From assembly GCF_018327705.1 (NCBI RefSeq), contig NZ_BNEM01000001.1, positions 4,216,001 through 4,280,000 on the forward strand: DNA of 64,000 bases, given 5' to 3'. The stretch is from Catellatospora sp. TT07R-123 (GTDB lineage Bacteria; Actinomycetota; Actinomycetes; Mycobacteriales; Micromonosporaceae). The notes under the pieces are model-generated. The model was not told the DNA's origin, did no database searches, and saw only the letters and a program-made list of their open reading frames with translations. Positions 1 through 7,252 of the stretch are shown one piece after another; within the stretch, counting starts at the first letter, position 1, and every line of letters starts with the position of its first letter. A program made the translations under genes and the position numbers.

Positions 1-1634
1 CGGCGCGATTGGACGGTGCGGAACCGGGACGCCACGAACGCGCCGTCGGTCAGCGCCGCGTTGGCCGCCGCGTTCGCCCCCGACGCGTGGAAGTCGGAGA
101 ACGCCGCCGACTGGTTCACGAAGACGCCGCCGGTGAGGTTCGCCGACAGGTGCACGCCGACCTCCAGGGACGCCTGCTCGACCGCGTCGAGCACGGCCTC
201 GTCGGTGCTGTACACCGCCGCGGTCAGCGCGCCCTTGGCGCCGACGGTCTGCCGGAACACCTCGATGCTCGCGCGCGTGCTCGCGGTCGGCACCGCGAAG
301 GTCACCGGGCCGAAGCACTCCGCGGCATAGCCGTCGGTCGCCGTCACGATCATGGGGGTACGGCACACCGCCCCCGGGTACGCCGGGTGGGCCAGCTCGG
401 TCGAGTCGAGCACCACGTCACCCAGCTTGCGGGCGCCGTCCATCCGCTCCAGCACCGCGTCGTTGACGATCGCGCCGGTCAGCTCGACCGCCTTGGCCGC
501 GTCGCCGGTGATCGCCCGCACCGCGTCGGCCACCCCGGCCACGACCTCGTCGAAGCTCTTGTGCCCGGCCTCGGTCTCGATCCCGGCCGCCGGGATGAGC
601 AGGTTCTGCGGGGTGGTGCACATCTGGCCGCTGTACAGCGTCAGCGAGAAGGCCAGGTTGCGGCACATGCCCGCGAAGTCGCCGGTCGAGTCGACGATGA
701 CCGTGTTGACCCCGGCCTTCTCGGTGTACACCTGCGCCTGGCGGGCGTTGTCCTCCAGCCAGTCGCCGAACGCGGTTGACCCGGTGAAGTCGATGATGCG
801 CACCTCCGGCCGCAGCGCCAGCTCGGCCGCGACCGGGTTGTCCCGCGTGTCGACGGCCAGCTGCACCGTGTTCGGGTCGAGCCCGGCCTCGGCCAGCACC
901 TCGCGCGCCACCTGCACCGTGATCGCCAGCGGCAGCACCGCGCCCGGGTGCGGCTTGACCAGCACCGGGTTGCCGGTGACCAGCGAGGCGAACAGGCCCG
1001 GCCACGAGTTCCAGGTCGGGAACGTGTTGCACCCGATCACGAGCCCGATGCCGCGCGGCACCACGTGGTACGTCTTGGCCAGCGTGTCGGCCTTCTTCGT
1101 CCAGACCACCGACGACACCTGCCGGGTCTGCTCCGCGTAGCCGTAGGCGACCGCCTCCAGGGCGCGGTCCAGCGCGTGCGGGCCGCCGGCCTGGAAGGCC
1201 ATCACGTACGGCTGGCCGGTGGTCGCGTGCACCGCGTTGGCCAGCTCGAACACGCGCTTGTGCAGCCGCGCCAGAATCTCCAGGCACACCCCGGCGCGCA
1301 CGCGCGGACCGGCGTCCCGCCACGAGGGCAGCGCCGCGGTGGCGGCGGCGATCAGAGCATCGACGCCCGTACGCGGGTAGCGCACGCCCAGCGCGACGCC
1401 GAACGGCGACTGCTCCGGCGCGACCCGGTCCTGTGCGGGCTGGTCCAGCGGGAAGTCCTTGCCCAGCAGCGCCTCGAAGGCGGCCTTGCCGTCGGCGGCG
1501 GCGGTCTCGCCGTACACCTTCGGGCTGGGCGACTCGGGGTAGGCCGACCAGTAGCCGCGCTCGGTGATCGCCCGCAGCGCGCCGGTCAGCAGCTCCTCGT
1601 GGGTGGCGAAGAGGTCGGTGACGGTAGCAGTCAT
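1..1634 (-). CDS. paaN: PaaN, phenylacetate-degradation aldehyde dehydrogenase (3' end cut by window)
   Basis: Aldehyde-dehydrogenase superfamily protein of the phenylacetate pathway, expected to oxidise the semialdehyde produced on ring opening (role known from the family). About 544 codons are visible and the stop lies beyond position 1. The N-terminus reads MTATVTDLFATHEELLTG, followed by a GYWSAYPESPSP segment that I recognise as typical of actinobacterial PaaN. The catalytic cysteine sits in YSGQMCTTPQ, near residue 339. No MaoC-type hydratase domain, as in E. coli PaaZ, is visible in this part. An in-frame ATG ATG pair at 1646-1641 gives a slightly longer alternative start; neither start has a convincing ribosome binding site. 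No other paa gene is in the window. The opposite strand carries a shadow frame only. Confidence 0.85.
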   Translation of the reverse strand, partial: MTATVTDLFATHEELLTGALRAITERGYWSAYPESPSPKVYGETAAADGKAAFEALLGKDFPLDQPAQDRVAPEQSPFGVALGVRYPRTGVDALIAAATAALPSWRDAGPRVRAGVCLEILARLHKRVFELANAVHATTGQPYVMAFQAGGPHALDRALEAVAYGYAEQTRQVSSVVWTKKADTLAKTYHVVPRGIGLVIGCNTFPTWNSWPGLFASLVTGNPVLVKPHPGAVLPLAITVQVAREVLAEAGLDPNTVQLAVDTRDNPVAAELALRPEVRIIDFTGSTAFGDWLEDNARQAQVYTEKAGVNTVIVDSTGDFAGMCRNLAFSLTLYSGQMCTTPQNLLIPAAGIETEAGHKSFDEVVAGVADAVRAITGDAAKAVELTGAIVNDAVLERMDGARKLGDVVLDSTELAHPAYPGAVCRTPMIVTATDGYAAECFGPVTFAVPTASTRASIEVFRQTVGAKGALTAAVYSTDEAVLDAVEQASLEVGVHLSANLTGGVFVNQSAAFSDFHASGANAAANAALTDGAFVASRFRTVQSR

Positions 1635-1678
1635 GTCTGCCATCATGCCCGACGGCGTGACCGCGGCCACCATCCGCG

Positions 1679-2482
1679 TCAGCATTCGCGCACCTTGAAG
1701 TCGTCGTCGACCTCGATGTACGCGTGCGACACATAGATGCCCTCACCCACCCTGTCCCACAGGTCGGTGCTGCGCACCGTGCCGTCGACCTTGTCGCCGC
1801 GCACCTGGCACCGGATCGGCACCTGCGCGTGCTCGGCCGCCCCGCCGCGCACCGCGGCCCCCAGCCGCGGCCCCGACCGCACCCGCAACGGCTCGCCCTT
1901 GGGCGTGTCCACCGTCCCCCGGTCGCCGTCCCCCGTCCACAGGAAGGTGACGTCCACCCAGTCGTTGCGGTCCAGCCCCAGCCCGTCCCAGAACGCCCCG
2001 TCGGCGAGGTCGATCCCGGCCGGATTGCTCACCTTCCGGCCGCTCTCGTCCTTGCCCCGGTGGTAGCCGTCCTCGTACGCCGCCTGCGCCTCCGGCTTGC
2101 CCCGGGGCAGGTCGTCCCACGAGTGCCGGTTCTCGGCCCAGTAGTCGTCCATGGTGTTCCACGGGCCGACGTCCCACACCGGCAGGAAGACGCAGCGGTC
2201 GTTGCCCTCGTGGCAGACCCGTACGCTGCGGTCGCCCTCGCCCTGGTCGGACAGGCCGCGCCAGGACGGCAGCGCCGCGAACCAGTCCCGGTTGGTGATG
2301 GTGTGCCCGTTGGCGGTACGCCAGCCGACCAGGCCCTCGCGGGTGGCGAACACCCGGGCGGTCAGGGTGCCGCCGGCCTGCGGGGAACGGGCCTGCGCGA
2401 CGGCGGTGGTGACGGCGGCGATCGTCAGCGCCGGAACCACCGCGACCACGGCGAGCAGGGAGTAGAGCAGTCGCGGCCTCAT
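1679..2482 (-). CDS. secreted SH3-like domain protein
   Basis: 267-residue exported protein of unknown function. The chosen start, MRPRLLYSLL, opens a classic signal peptide: basic residues, a hydrophobic core of about 20 residues, then a TAVAQA cleavage region. An upstream in-frame start would add 15 residues ahead of the signal and is less likely. The middle part (about residues 30-110) has the feel of a double-psi/RlpA-like or cell-wall hydrolase accessory module: GLVGWRTANG near the start and, later, FLPVWDVGPWN. The C-terminal 70 residues resemble a bacterial SH3 repeat (GEPLRVRSGP). Paired cysteines suggest disulfides outside the cell. A role at the cell wall is inference. It stands alone, with the next gene about 190 bp upstream beyond a palindromic repeat. 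Confidence 0.75.
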   Translation of the reverse strand: MRPRLLYSLLAVVAVVPALTIAAVTTAVAQARSPQAGGTLTARVFATREGLVGWRTANGHTITNRDWFAALPSWRGLSDQGEGDRSVRVCHEGNDRCVFLPVWDVGPWNTMDDYWAENRHSWDDLPRGKPEAQAAYEDGYHRGKDESGRKVSNPAGIDLADGAFWDGLGLDRNDWVDVTFLWTGDGDRGTVDTPKGEPLRVRSGPRLGAAVRGGAAEHAQVPIRCQVRGDKVDGTVRSTDLWDRVGEGIYVSHAYIEVDDDFKVREC

Positions 2483-2596
2483 ACCCCCGCAACGATCATG
2501 CCCCTTTCCCCGACATCCCCCATTCATCCCCTTTTACCCGATTAATCCGGCCACTGACCTGCGCCGACGCCCGTCCCACCCCGCCCTTCAGGCGCC

Positions 2597-2655
2597 GAGT
2601 TGCCGGGCAATCGGGGTAATGGGCGGTCAAGATACGCCCGATTGCCCGGCAACTC
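2597..2655. repeat. palindromic repeat family A, copy 1
   Basis: Inverted repeat with arms built on GTTGCCGGGCAATCGGG and its complement CCCGATTGCCCGGCAAC, separated by about 20 nt that include a stray GGGCGG. A further GATCTTGA lies just outside on the right. The same arms occur at 17841-17895, 41796-41880 and 43048-43101, always outside genes. The left arm of this copy is slightly decayed (GGGG instead of GGGCGTAT). Confidence 0.85.
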
Positions 2656-2671
2656 AGCCGATCTTGAGGGG

Positions 2672-3691
2672 TCAGAGTTCGCGCTGCCAGTTCTGGGCGC
2701 CGTGGACCGGGCGGTAGCCCATCTCGTCGTTGATGGCGATCATGTACGAGTTCTCCGCGGCGTTGAACGTGTCGATCACCTCGACCAGGGGCGCCTCCGC
2801 GCGGAACCGGCGCAGGTTCTCCAGCTTGACCAGGGTGCCCAGCCGGTGGCCGCGGTGGTCCGGGTCCACGATCGTGATCTGCTGCCACGCGTGCCACGGC
2901 ACGTCCTCGATCGTGGTGATCGCGGTGAACGCCGCGAGCTGCCCCGTCGCCTCGTGCACGGCGCCGACGCGCCACGCCTGCCGGCCCCGGGCGCGGTCCA
3001 CCTGCTCGCTCTGGCGCATCCGGGCGGTGTCGATCTGCTCGGGCTCCAGTTGCAGGTCGCCCATGGGCGCGTCGGAGATCAGCCGCGAATCGAGGTACGC
3101 CACCCCGGCGACCAGGTCGTCCGGGGTGTCCTCGCGCCAGTGCACCAGGCGGTAGCCCTCCGCCTTCGCCTGCGCGTGCGCATACAGCCCGGCCAGCACC
3201 GCCTCGTCGAGCGAGGCCAGCTCCAGCCGCCGCTGCACCTCCGGCAGCGTGCTGCCGAACCCCATCGCCGCGCCGAACGCCGCGCCGGCCCCGTCGTGCG
3301 CGGGCAGGTCCGGCAGCGACAGCGAGCTGTGCGACATCAGCACGGTACGGCCGTTGTCCGCCGCCACCGACAGCACGAAGTCCAGCAGCTGCCGCCCGAT
3401 CCCCTGCCTGCGGAACCGCGGGTCCACCTCGATGGTGAAGCTCAGGTTCCGCAGGTTCTCCTCGGTGGGCAGCGAGATGTCGACCCGGCCGACCGGCTCG
3501 CCGTCGCGCAGCGCCACGTGGAACAGGTTGCGCCGCCCCGGATACTCGTGCGTCAGCAGCAGCCGCACCAGCCGGGGTGGCATCGGGGGAAAGTGCGGCA
3601 CCTCATGTCGCCGTACCTGTTCGGTCGCGTGGCACCATTGGTCGATCGCGGTCGCGTCGTCAGGGCTCAGCCTGGTGATGGTGAGGGTCAT
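2672..3691 (-). CDS. tandem GNAT N-acetyltransferase
   Basis: 339-residue protein with two GNAT-like halves. The N-terminal half (about residues 1-150) carries the acetyl-CoA loop motif RRQGIGRQLLDFV, matching the Q/RxxGxG/A signature. The C-terminal half (about 175-339) has the related HRGHRLGTLVKLENL. Two-domain GNATs are common in actinobacteria, and mycothiol synthase has this architecture, but I see no specific MshD signature and assign no substrate. The start is an ATG at 3691 opening MTLTITRLSPDD, directly with the first beta strand. It is transcribed alone: the gap to thrC downstream is 63 bp without a clear terminator, so read-through into thrC would run away from the thrC riboswitch. 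Confidence 0.85.
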   Translation of the reverse strand: MTLTITRLSPDDATAIDQWCHATEQVRRHEVPHFPPMPPRLVRLLLTHEYPGRRNLFHVALRDGEPVGRVDISLPTEENLRNLSFTIEVDPRFRRQGIGRQLLDFVLSVAADNGRTVLMSHSSLSLPDLPAHDGAGAAFGAAMGFGSTLPEVQRRLELASLDEAVLAGLYAHAQAKAEGYRLVHWREDTPDDLVAGVAYLDSRLISDAPMGDLQLEPEQIDTARMRQSEQVDRARGRQAWRVGAVHEATGQLAAFTAITTIEDVPWHAWQQITIVDPDHRGHRLGTLVKLENLRRFRAEAPLVEVIDTFNAAENSYMIAINDEMGYRPVHGAQNWQREL

Positions 3692-3754
3692 GCCGCACAG
3701 GGTGCCCGCGGCCCGTCCGCCACCGCATCCGGTTTTCCCCCGGAAGTGGCGGGC

Positions 3755-5050
3755 TCAGCCCAGCAGGCCCGCCTCACGGGCGGCCTTGAGCGACGGCTTC
3801 ACCCGGTACGTCGGCCCGACCAGCTCCGCCACCGCGTCGATGGTCTTGAGGCCCTCGCCGGTGTTGTAGATGACCGTCTCCAGGGTCGGGTCGAGCTTGC
3901 CCGAGGCGACCAGCTTCGCGGCGACCGCGGTGGTCACGCCGCCCGCCGTCTCGGCGAAGACGCCGGTGGTGCGGGCCAGCAGCCGGATCGCGTCGCGGAT
4001 CTCGTCGTCGTTCGCGTAGTCCATCCAGCCGCCGGTGCGGCGCACGGCCTCCAGCGCGTACAGCCCGGCCGCCGGGTCGCCGATGTTCAGCGACTTCGCG
4101 ATGCCGGTCGGCTTCACGGGGGTGATCACGTCGGTGTCAGCGTGCAGCGCGGTCGCGATCGGGTTGCACCCGGCCGACTGGGCGCCGAAGACCTTCCAGC
4201 CGCGCCGACCATCCGGAAGCTCCGGGGCGACGGCCAGCCCGGCGGAGACCAGCTCCTCGAACGCCTTGTCCACCTTGGTCAGCAGCTCGCCGGAGGCCAT
4301 CGGGATGACCACCTGCGCCGGGATGCGCCAGCCGAGCTGCTCGGCCACCTCGTAGCCCAGCGTCTTGGAGCCCTCGGCGTAGAACGGGCGCACGTTCACG
4401 TTGACGAACGCGGTGTCCTCGAACTCGTCGGTCTCGACCAGCTCCGAGCACAGCCGGTTGACGTCGTCGTACGACCCCTCGATGGCGACCAGGTCGCCGC
4501 CGTACACGGCGGTCGTGATGATCTTGCCCTGCTCCAGGTCGTGCGGGATGAAGACGATCGAGGGGACCCCGGCGCGGGCCGCGTGCGCGGCGACCGAGTT
4601 GGCCAGGTTGCCGGTCGAGGCGCAGGCGTAGCGGGTGAAGCCGAGCGCCTTGGCGGCGGTCAGCGCCACCGACACCACGCGGTCCTTGAACGAGTGCGTC
4701 GGGTTGGCCGAGTCGTCCTTCACCCACAGCGGCGCGCGCAGGCCGATCTCGGCGGCCAGGGCGTCGGCCCGGACCAGCGGGGTCAGGCCCGGGTCGAGGG
4801 TGACCCGGTCGGCCGCGTGCTGCCCGACGGGCAGCAGCCCGGCGTAGCGCCAGATGTTCTGCGGACCGGCCAGGATCTGGGCGCGGGTCACCTTGGCCAG
4901 CGCGTCCGCGTCGTACCACACCTCAAGCGGGCCGAAGCACTCGTAACAGGCGTGCTGGGCGGCGAGGGGGAAGCGGGCACCGCAGCCGCGACACTCGAGA
5001 CCGCGCGCGGGAGAGTCGACGCCAAGGGGCGAGATGACGGAAGTCGTCAC
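3755..5050 (-). CDS. thrC: threonine synthase (PLP-dependent)
   Basis: Converts O-phosphohomoserine to threonine in the aspartate-family pathway. The 431 residues begin with a small zinc-ribbon-like segment (Cys20, Cys23, Cys35, Cys38), common in long threonine synthases. The fold-type II PLP core follows, with the lysine in PTHSFKDR (Lys122) and a phosphate-binding SGELLT region later. Length is normal. The start is GTG at 5050, preceded by GAGAGGA, which is the end of the SAM-I riboswitch lying at 5060-5172. The Shine-Dalgarno element therefore abuts or overlaps the closing P1 helix, pointing to translational control by S-adenosylmethionine. No hom or thrB is adjacent. A paralogue working in sulfur amino-acid metabolism cannot be excluded from sequence alone. 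Confidence 0.93.
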   Translation of the reverse strand: MTTSVISPLGVDSPARGLECRGCGARFPLAAQHACYECFGPLEVWYDADALAKVTRAQILAGPQNIWRYAGLLPVGQHAADRVTLDPGLTPLVRADALAAEIGLRAPLWVKDDSANPTHSFKDRVVSVALTAAKALGFTRYACASTGNLANSVAAHAARAGVPSIVFIPHDLEQGKIITTAVYGGDLVAIEGSYDDVNRLCSELVETDEFEDTAFVNVNVRPFYAEGSKTLGYEVAEQLGWRIPAQVVIPMASGELLTKVDKAFEELVSAGLAVAPELPDGRRGWKVFGAQSAGCNPIATALHADTDVITPVKPTGIAKSLNIGDPAAGLYALEAVRRTGGWMDYANDDEIRDAIRLLARTTGVFAETAGGVTTAVAAKLVASGKLDPTLETVIYNTGEGLKTIDAVAELVGPTYRVKPSLKAAREAGLLG

Positions 5051-5059
5051 GATGATGTC

Positions 5060-5172
5060 CTCTCATCTTCCCGACGTCACCACCGTGGCGCGTCGGACGG
5101 AGTTGGCACCTGCCATCGATGGTGGTTGCCGGAGCGTCGTCGGGCCGTGTCCCTCAGCTCCTCTGGATGAGG
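5060..5172 (-). promoter_or_regulatory. SAM-I (S-box) riboswitch upstream of thrC
   Basis: Read on the minus strand, the leader contains the SAM-I landmarks in order: CCTCATCCAGAGGAGCTGAG, GGGACACGGCCC, CTCCGGCAACC, AGGTGCCAACTCCG, and GGGAAGATGAGAGGA at the 3' end. CTCATC at the 5' end pairs with GATGAG at the 3' end to form P1. The kink-turn GGGA side and the pseudoknot GGCCC/GGCAACC regions are recognisable. The element ends 10 nt before the GTG of thrC and no U-tract terminator follows it. The AGAGGA ribosome binding site touches the P1 3' strand, so ligand-stabilised P1 would hide it. Confidence 0.93.
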
Positions 5173-5265
5173 TATTCAGTTGTGATTCGTAGTTAAGCAG
5201 AACTCGATCTGACCGGGCCAGCGTTCCCAGGGGATGAGACCTACGCCTCACCCCCTGGGTGGAGC

Positions 5266-6030
5266 TCACTTCTTCTTCTTGCCGACCAGGTCCTTGATCG
5301 CCTTGGCGTCGGCGATGGCGGCCTTCAGAGCCGTACGCGCGGCGTGGACCTTCTCCCGGGCGGCCTGGGTCTTGGCCTTGATCGCGTCGGCGTCAGGCCC
5401 CGGCTGCACCGCGAGCAGCGCGTCGGCGACCCCGCCGACGGCCGACTCGGCCGCGTCGAGCTGCGACTTCAGGTCGGCCAGCTTCGCCTCGGCGGCGCTG
5501 GTGTCGGTGCCGCCGGCCTTGGCCGCCTCGATCGCCTTGGCCAGCTTGTCGTACGCCCCGCGCAGCCGCGCCACCGCGGCGGTCTCCACGTCGGCCGCGA
5601 CCGTCAGGTGCACCTGCTTCTGCACCAGGATGTACACCCGGTAGTCCTCGACCATGCTGCGCGCGTCAGCCCTGATCGCCTCCAGCGTGGTCTCGCCCGC
5701 GACCTTGGTCTTCAGCTCGGTCAGCCCGGCGATGTCCTTGTCGAGGATCGCCTGCAGGGCCGACTGGTGGCCGTCGGCCAGGCGGGCGGCGTTGCGGATC
5801 GCCACGCCGTTGGCGCGCAGCACGGCCAGCCGGCCGTCGATCCGCGCCGTGGTCAGCTTCTTGGCCGCGTCCAGGGTGGTCGCCTTGTCGGCCAGCACCA
5901 CGCCGGCGGGCGCGGCGGCCTGCGCGGGCAGCGCGGCGGTCAGGCCGAGCGTGGCCGCGATCAGGCCCGCTGCGGCGAGGCGGCCCGCCAGGACCAGGCG
6001 GCCGGTGCCGGTGTGCTTGTCAGTCCGCAT
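5266..6030 (-). CDS. secreted coiled-coil protein of unknown function
   Basis: 254 residues. An N-terminal signal peptide (hydrophobic LVLAGRLAAAGLIAATLGLT, then PAQAAAP cleavage region) is followed by about 210 residues rich in Ala, Lys, Asp and Leu with heptad-like spacing, predicted to be long alpha-helical coiled coil. It ends in a short basic tail, GKKKK. No catalytic motif is visible. Its start overlaps the end of the upstream lipoprotein gene by 11 bp, so the two are almost certainly co-translated. Similar secreted helical proteins occur in actinobacteria; function unknown. Confidence 0.75.
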   Translation of the reverse strand: MRTDKHTGTGRLVLAGRLAAAGLIAATLGLTAALPAQAAAPAGVVLADKATTLDAAKKLTTARIDGRLAVLRANGVAIRNAARLADGHQSALQAILDKDIAGLTELKTKVAGETTLEAIRADARSMVEDYRVYILVQKQVHLTVAADVETAAVARLRGAYDKLAKAIEAAKAGGTDTSAAEAKLADLKSQLDAAESAVGGVADALLAVQPGPDADAIKAKTQAAREKVHAARTALKAAIADAKAIKDLVGKKKK

Positions 6031-6289
6031 CGGTGGGGCTCTCCTCTGCCTTCTTCAGCTGCCCGTCCAGCTCGTCGAGCATCTTGTCGATCTCGCCGAG
6101 GTCGGTGTCTGCCTGCGCGGCGGCGGCCGCGGGGTCGGCGGCGGTCTTCGCCGGGGCGGGGGTGGTCACGGTCGTGCCGCCGTTGCGGGCCGGGGCTCCG
6201 GCGCCGTCCCGGGCGCCGCCACCGCGGCACCCGGTCAGCGCCACGCCGACCATCACGGCTAGCGCCGTCATTGCGAGCACTCGTTTCAT
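6020..6289 (-). CDS. small lipoprotein
   Basis: 89-residue protein with a lipobox: MKRVLAMTALAVMVGVALTGC, where LTGC gives lipidation at Cys21. A Gly/Ala/Pro-rich low-complexity linker comes next, then an acidic helix (LGEIDKMLDELDGQLKKAEE) that could pair with the coiled coil of the protein encoded just downstream. The stop overlaps the downstream gene by 11 bp. An envelope-anchored partner for the secreted coiled-coil protein is a reasonable inference; no homologue function is known to me. Confidence 0.75.
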   Translation of the reverse strand: MKRVLAMTALAVMVGVALTGCRGGGARDGAGAPARNGGTTVTTPAPAKTAADPAAAAAQADTDLGEIDKMLDELDGQLKKAEESPTDAD

Positions 6290-6367
6290 GCCCCAGAGCC
6301 TGGCAACCCACCATCAGAACCGGGCACCCGCAATGTAAGCGTCACGTCAGGGACCCCGCTTCGGCGG

Positions 6368-7252
6368 TCAGCTGACCACGTCCTTGCGGGAGAAGCGCCA
6401 GAAGGCGAGGGCGCAGAAGATCGCGGCGTACGAGATGGCCGAGATCGCGCCCTTGATCACGTCGTCGAACTGCATCGGTGTCGTCAGCAGCCCCAGGTAC
6501 GCCTGGGCGAAGTGGGTCGGCAGCAGGTTGCGCAGCGTCCCCAGCGCGGTGATCTGGTCGAGGATGCTCGACACGATGTACAGCAGCACCGCCCCGCCGA
6601 CCGCCCCGAGCGGCGCGTCGGTGAGCACCGACAACAGGAACGCCAGCCCCGCCACGACCAGCAGTGTCAGCCCGAGGTAACCGGCGATCGCCAGCAGCCG
6701 CAGCACGCCCTCCCCGGCGGGCACCTCGGCCGCGATGCCCGACTGGAGCGGGTGCCAGCCGTAGCGCAGCGTGCCCAGCGCCAGCGCCGTCCCGAGCAGC
6801 AGCAGGATCGCCAGTGCGGAGTAGCTGAGGGCCACGGCGAGCTTGATGCCGAGCAGGCGGGCGCGGGGCACCGGGACGGCGAGCAGGTAGCGCAGGCTGC
6901 CCCAGCTCGCCTCGGAGGCGACGGTGTCGCCGTGGAACAGCGCCACGACGACGACCAGCAGGAAACTCGCCGAGACGAAGACGGTGAACAGAGCGAAGTT
7001 GAGCCCACCGGCGACGGCCACATCCACCAGCTGCGAGAACTGGCCGCGGCCGTTGCGGCCGTCGTCGGCGCCGCTGCCGAGCTCGAACGCGATCAGCAGG
7101 ATCACCGGCAGCAGCACCATGAACCCGAGCGCGAGCTGGGTGCGCCTGCGGCGCCACTGGCGCTGGAACTCGGCGGCGTACGTCAGCGTCCGGCTCGGCC
7201 GGTATCCGGCGGCGGCGCCGTCGGCGTGCACCACGTCAGCGGTCGTGCTCAT
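6368..7252 (-). CDS. ABC-2-type transporter permease
   Basis: 294-residue membrane protein with about six transmembrane segments: one near residues 42-62 (LALGFMVLLPVILLIAFELG), others through the middle, the last near 270-290. A large extracytoplasmic loop follows TM1, as in ABC-2/NatB-type exporters. The ATG at 7252 overlaps the stop of the upstream ATPase-hydrolase fusion by 4 bp (ATGA), so the two form one transporter. The transported substrate is unknown. The gene is the last of its operon; 79 bp separate it from the lipoprotein gene. Confidence 0.85.
   Translation of the reverse strand: MSTTADVVHADGAAAGYRPSRTLTYAAEFQRQWRRRRTQLALGFMVLLPVILLIAFELGSGADDGRNGRGQFSQLVDVAVAGGLNFALFTVFVSASFLLVVVVALFHGDTVASEASWGSLRYLLAVPVPRARLLGIKLAVALSYSALAILLLLGTALALGTLRYGWHPLQSGIAAEVPAGEGVLRLLAIAGYLGLTLLVVAGLAFLLSVLTDAPLGAVGGAVLLYIVSSILDQITALGTLRNLLPTHFAQAYLGLLTTPMQFDDVIKGAISAISYAAIFCALAFWRFSRKDVVS

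Noticed and set aside
2600-5170. Very long plus-strand open frame (856 codons) opposite the GNAT and thrC genes
   Set aside because: Antisense shadow of two recognisable enzymes; its product is Arg/Gly/His-rich low-complexity sequence with no domain, as expected when a GC-rich gene is read backwards.
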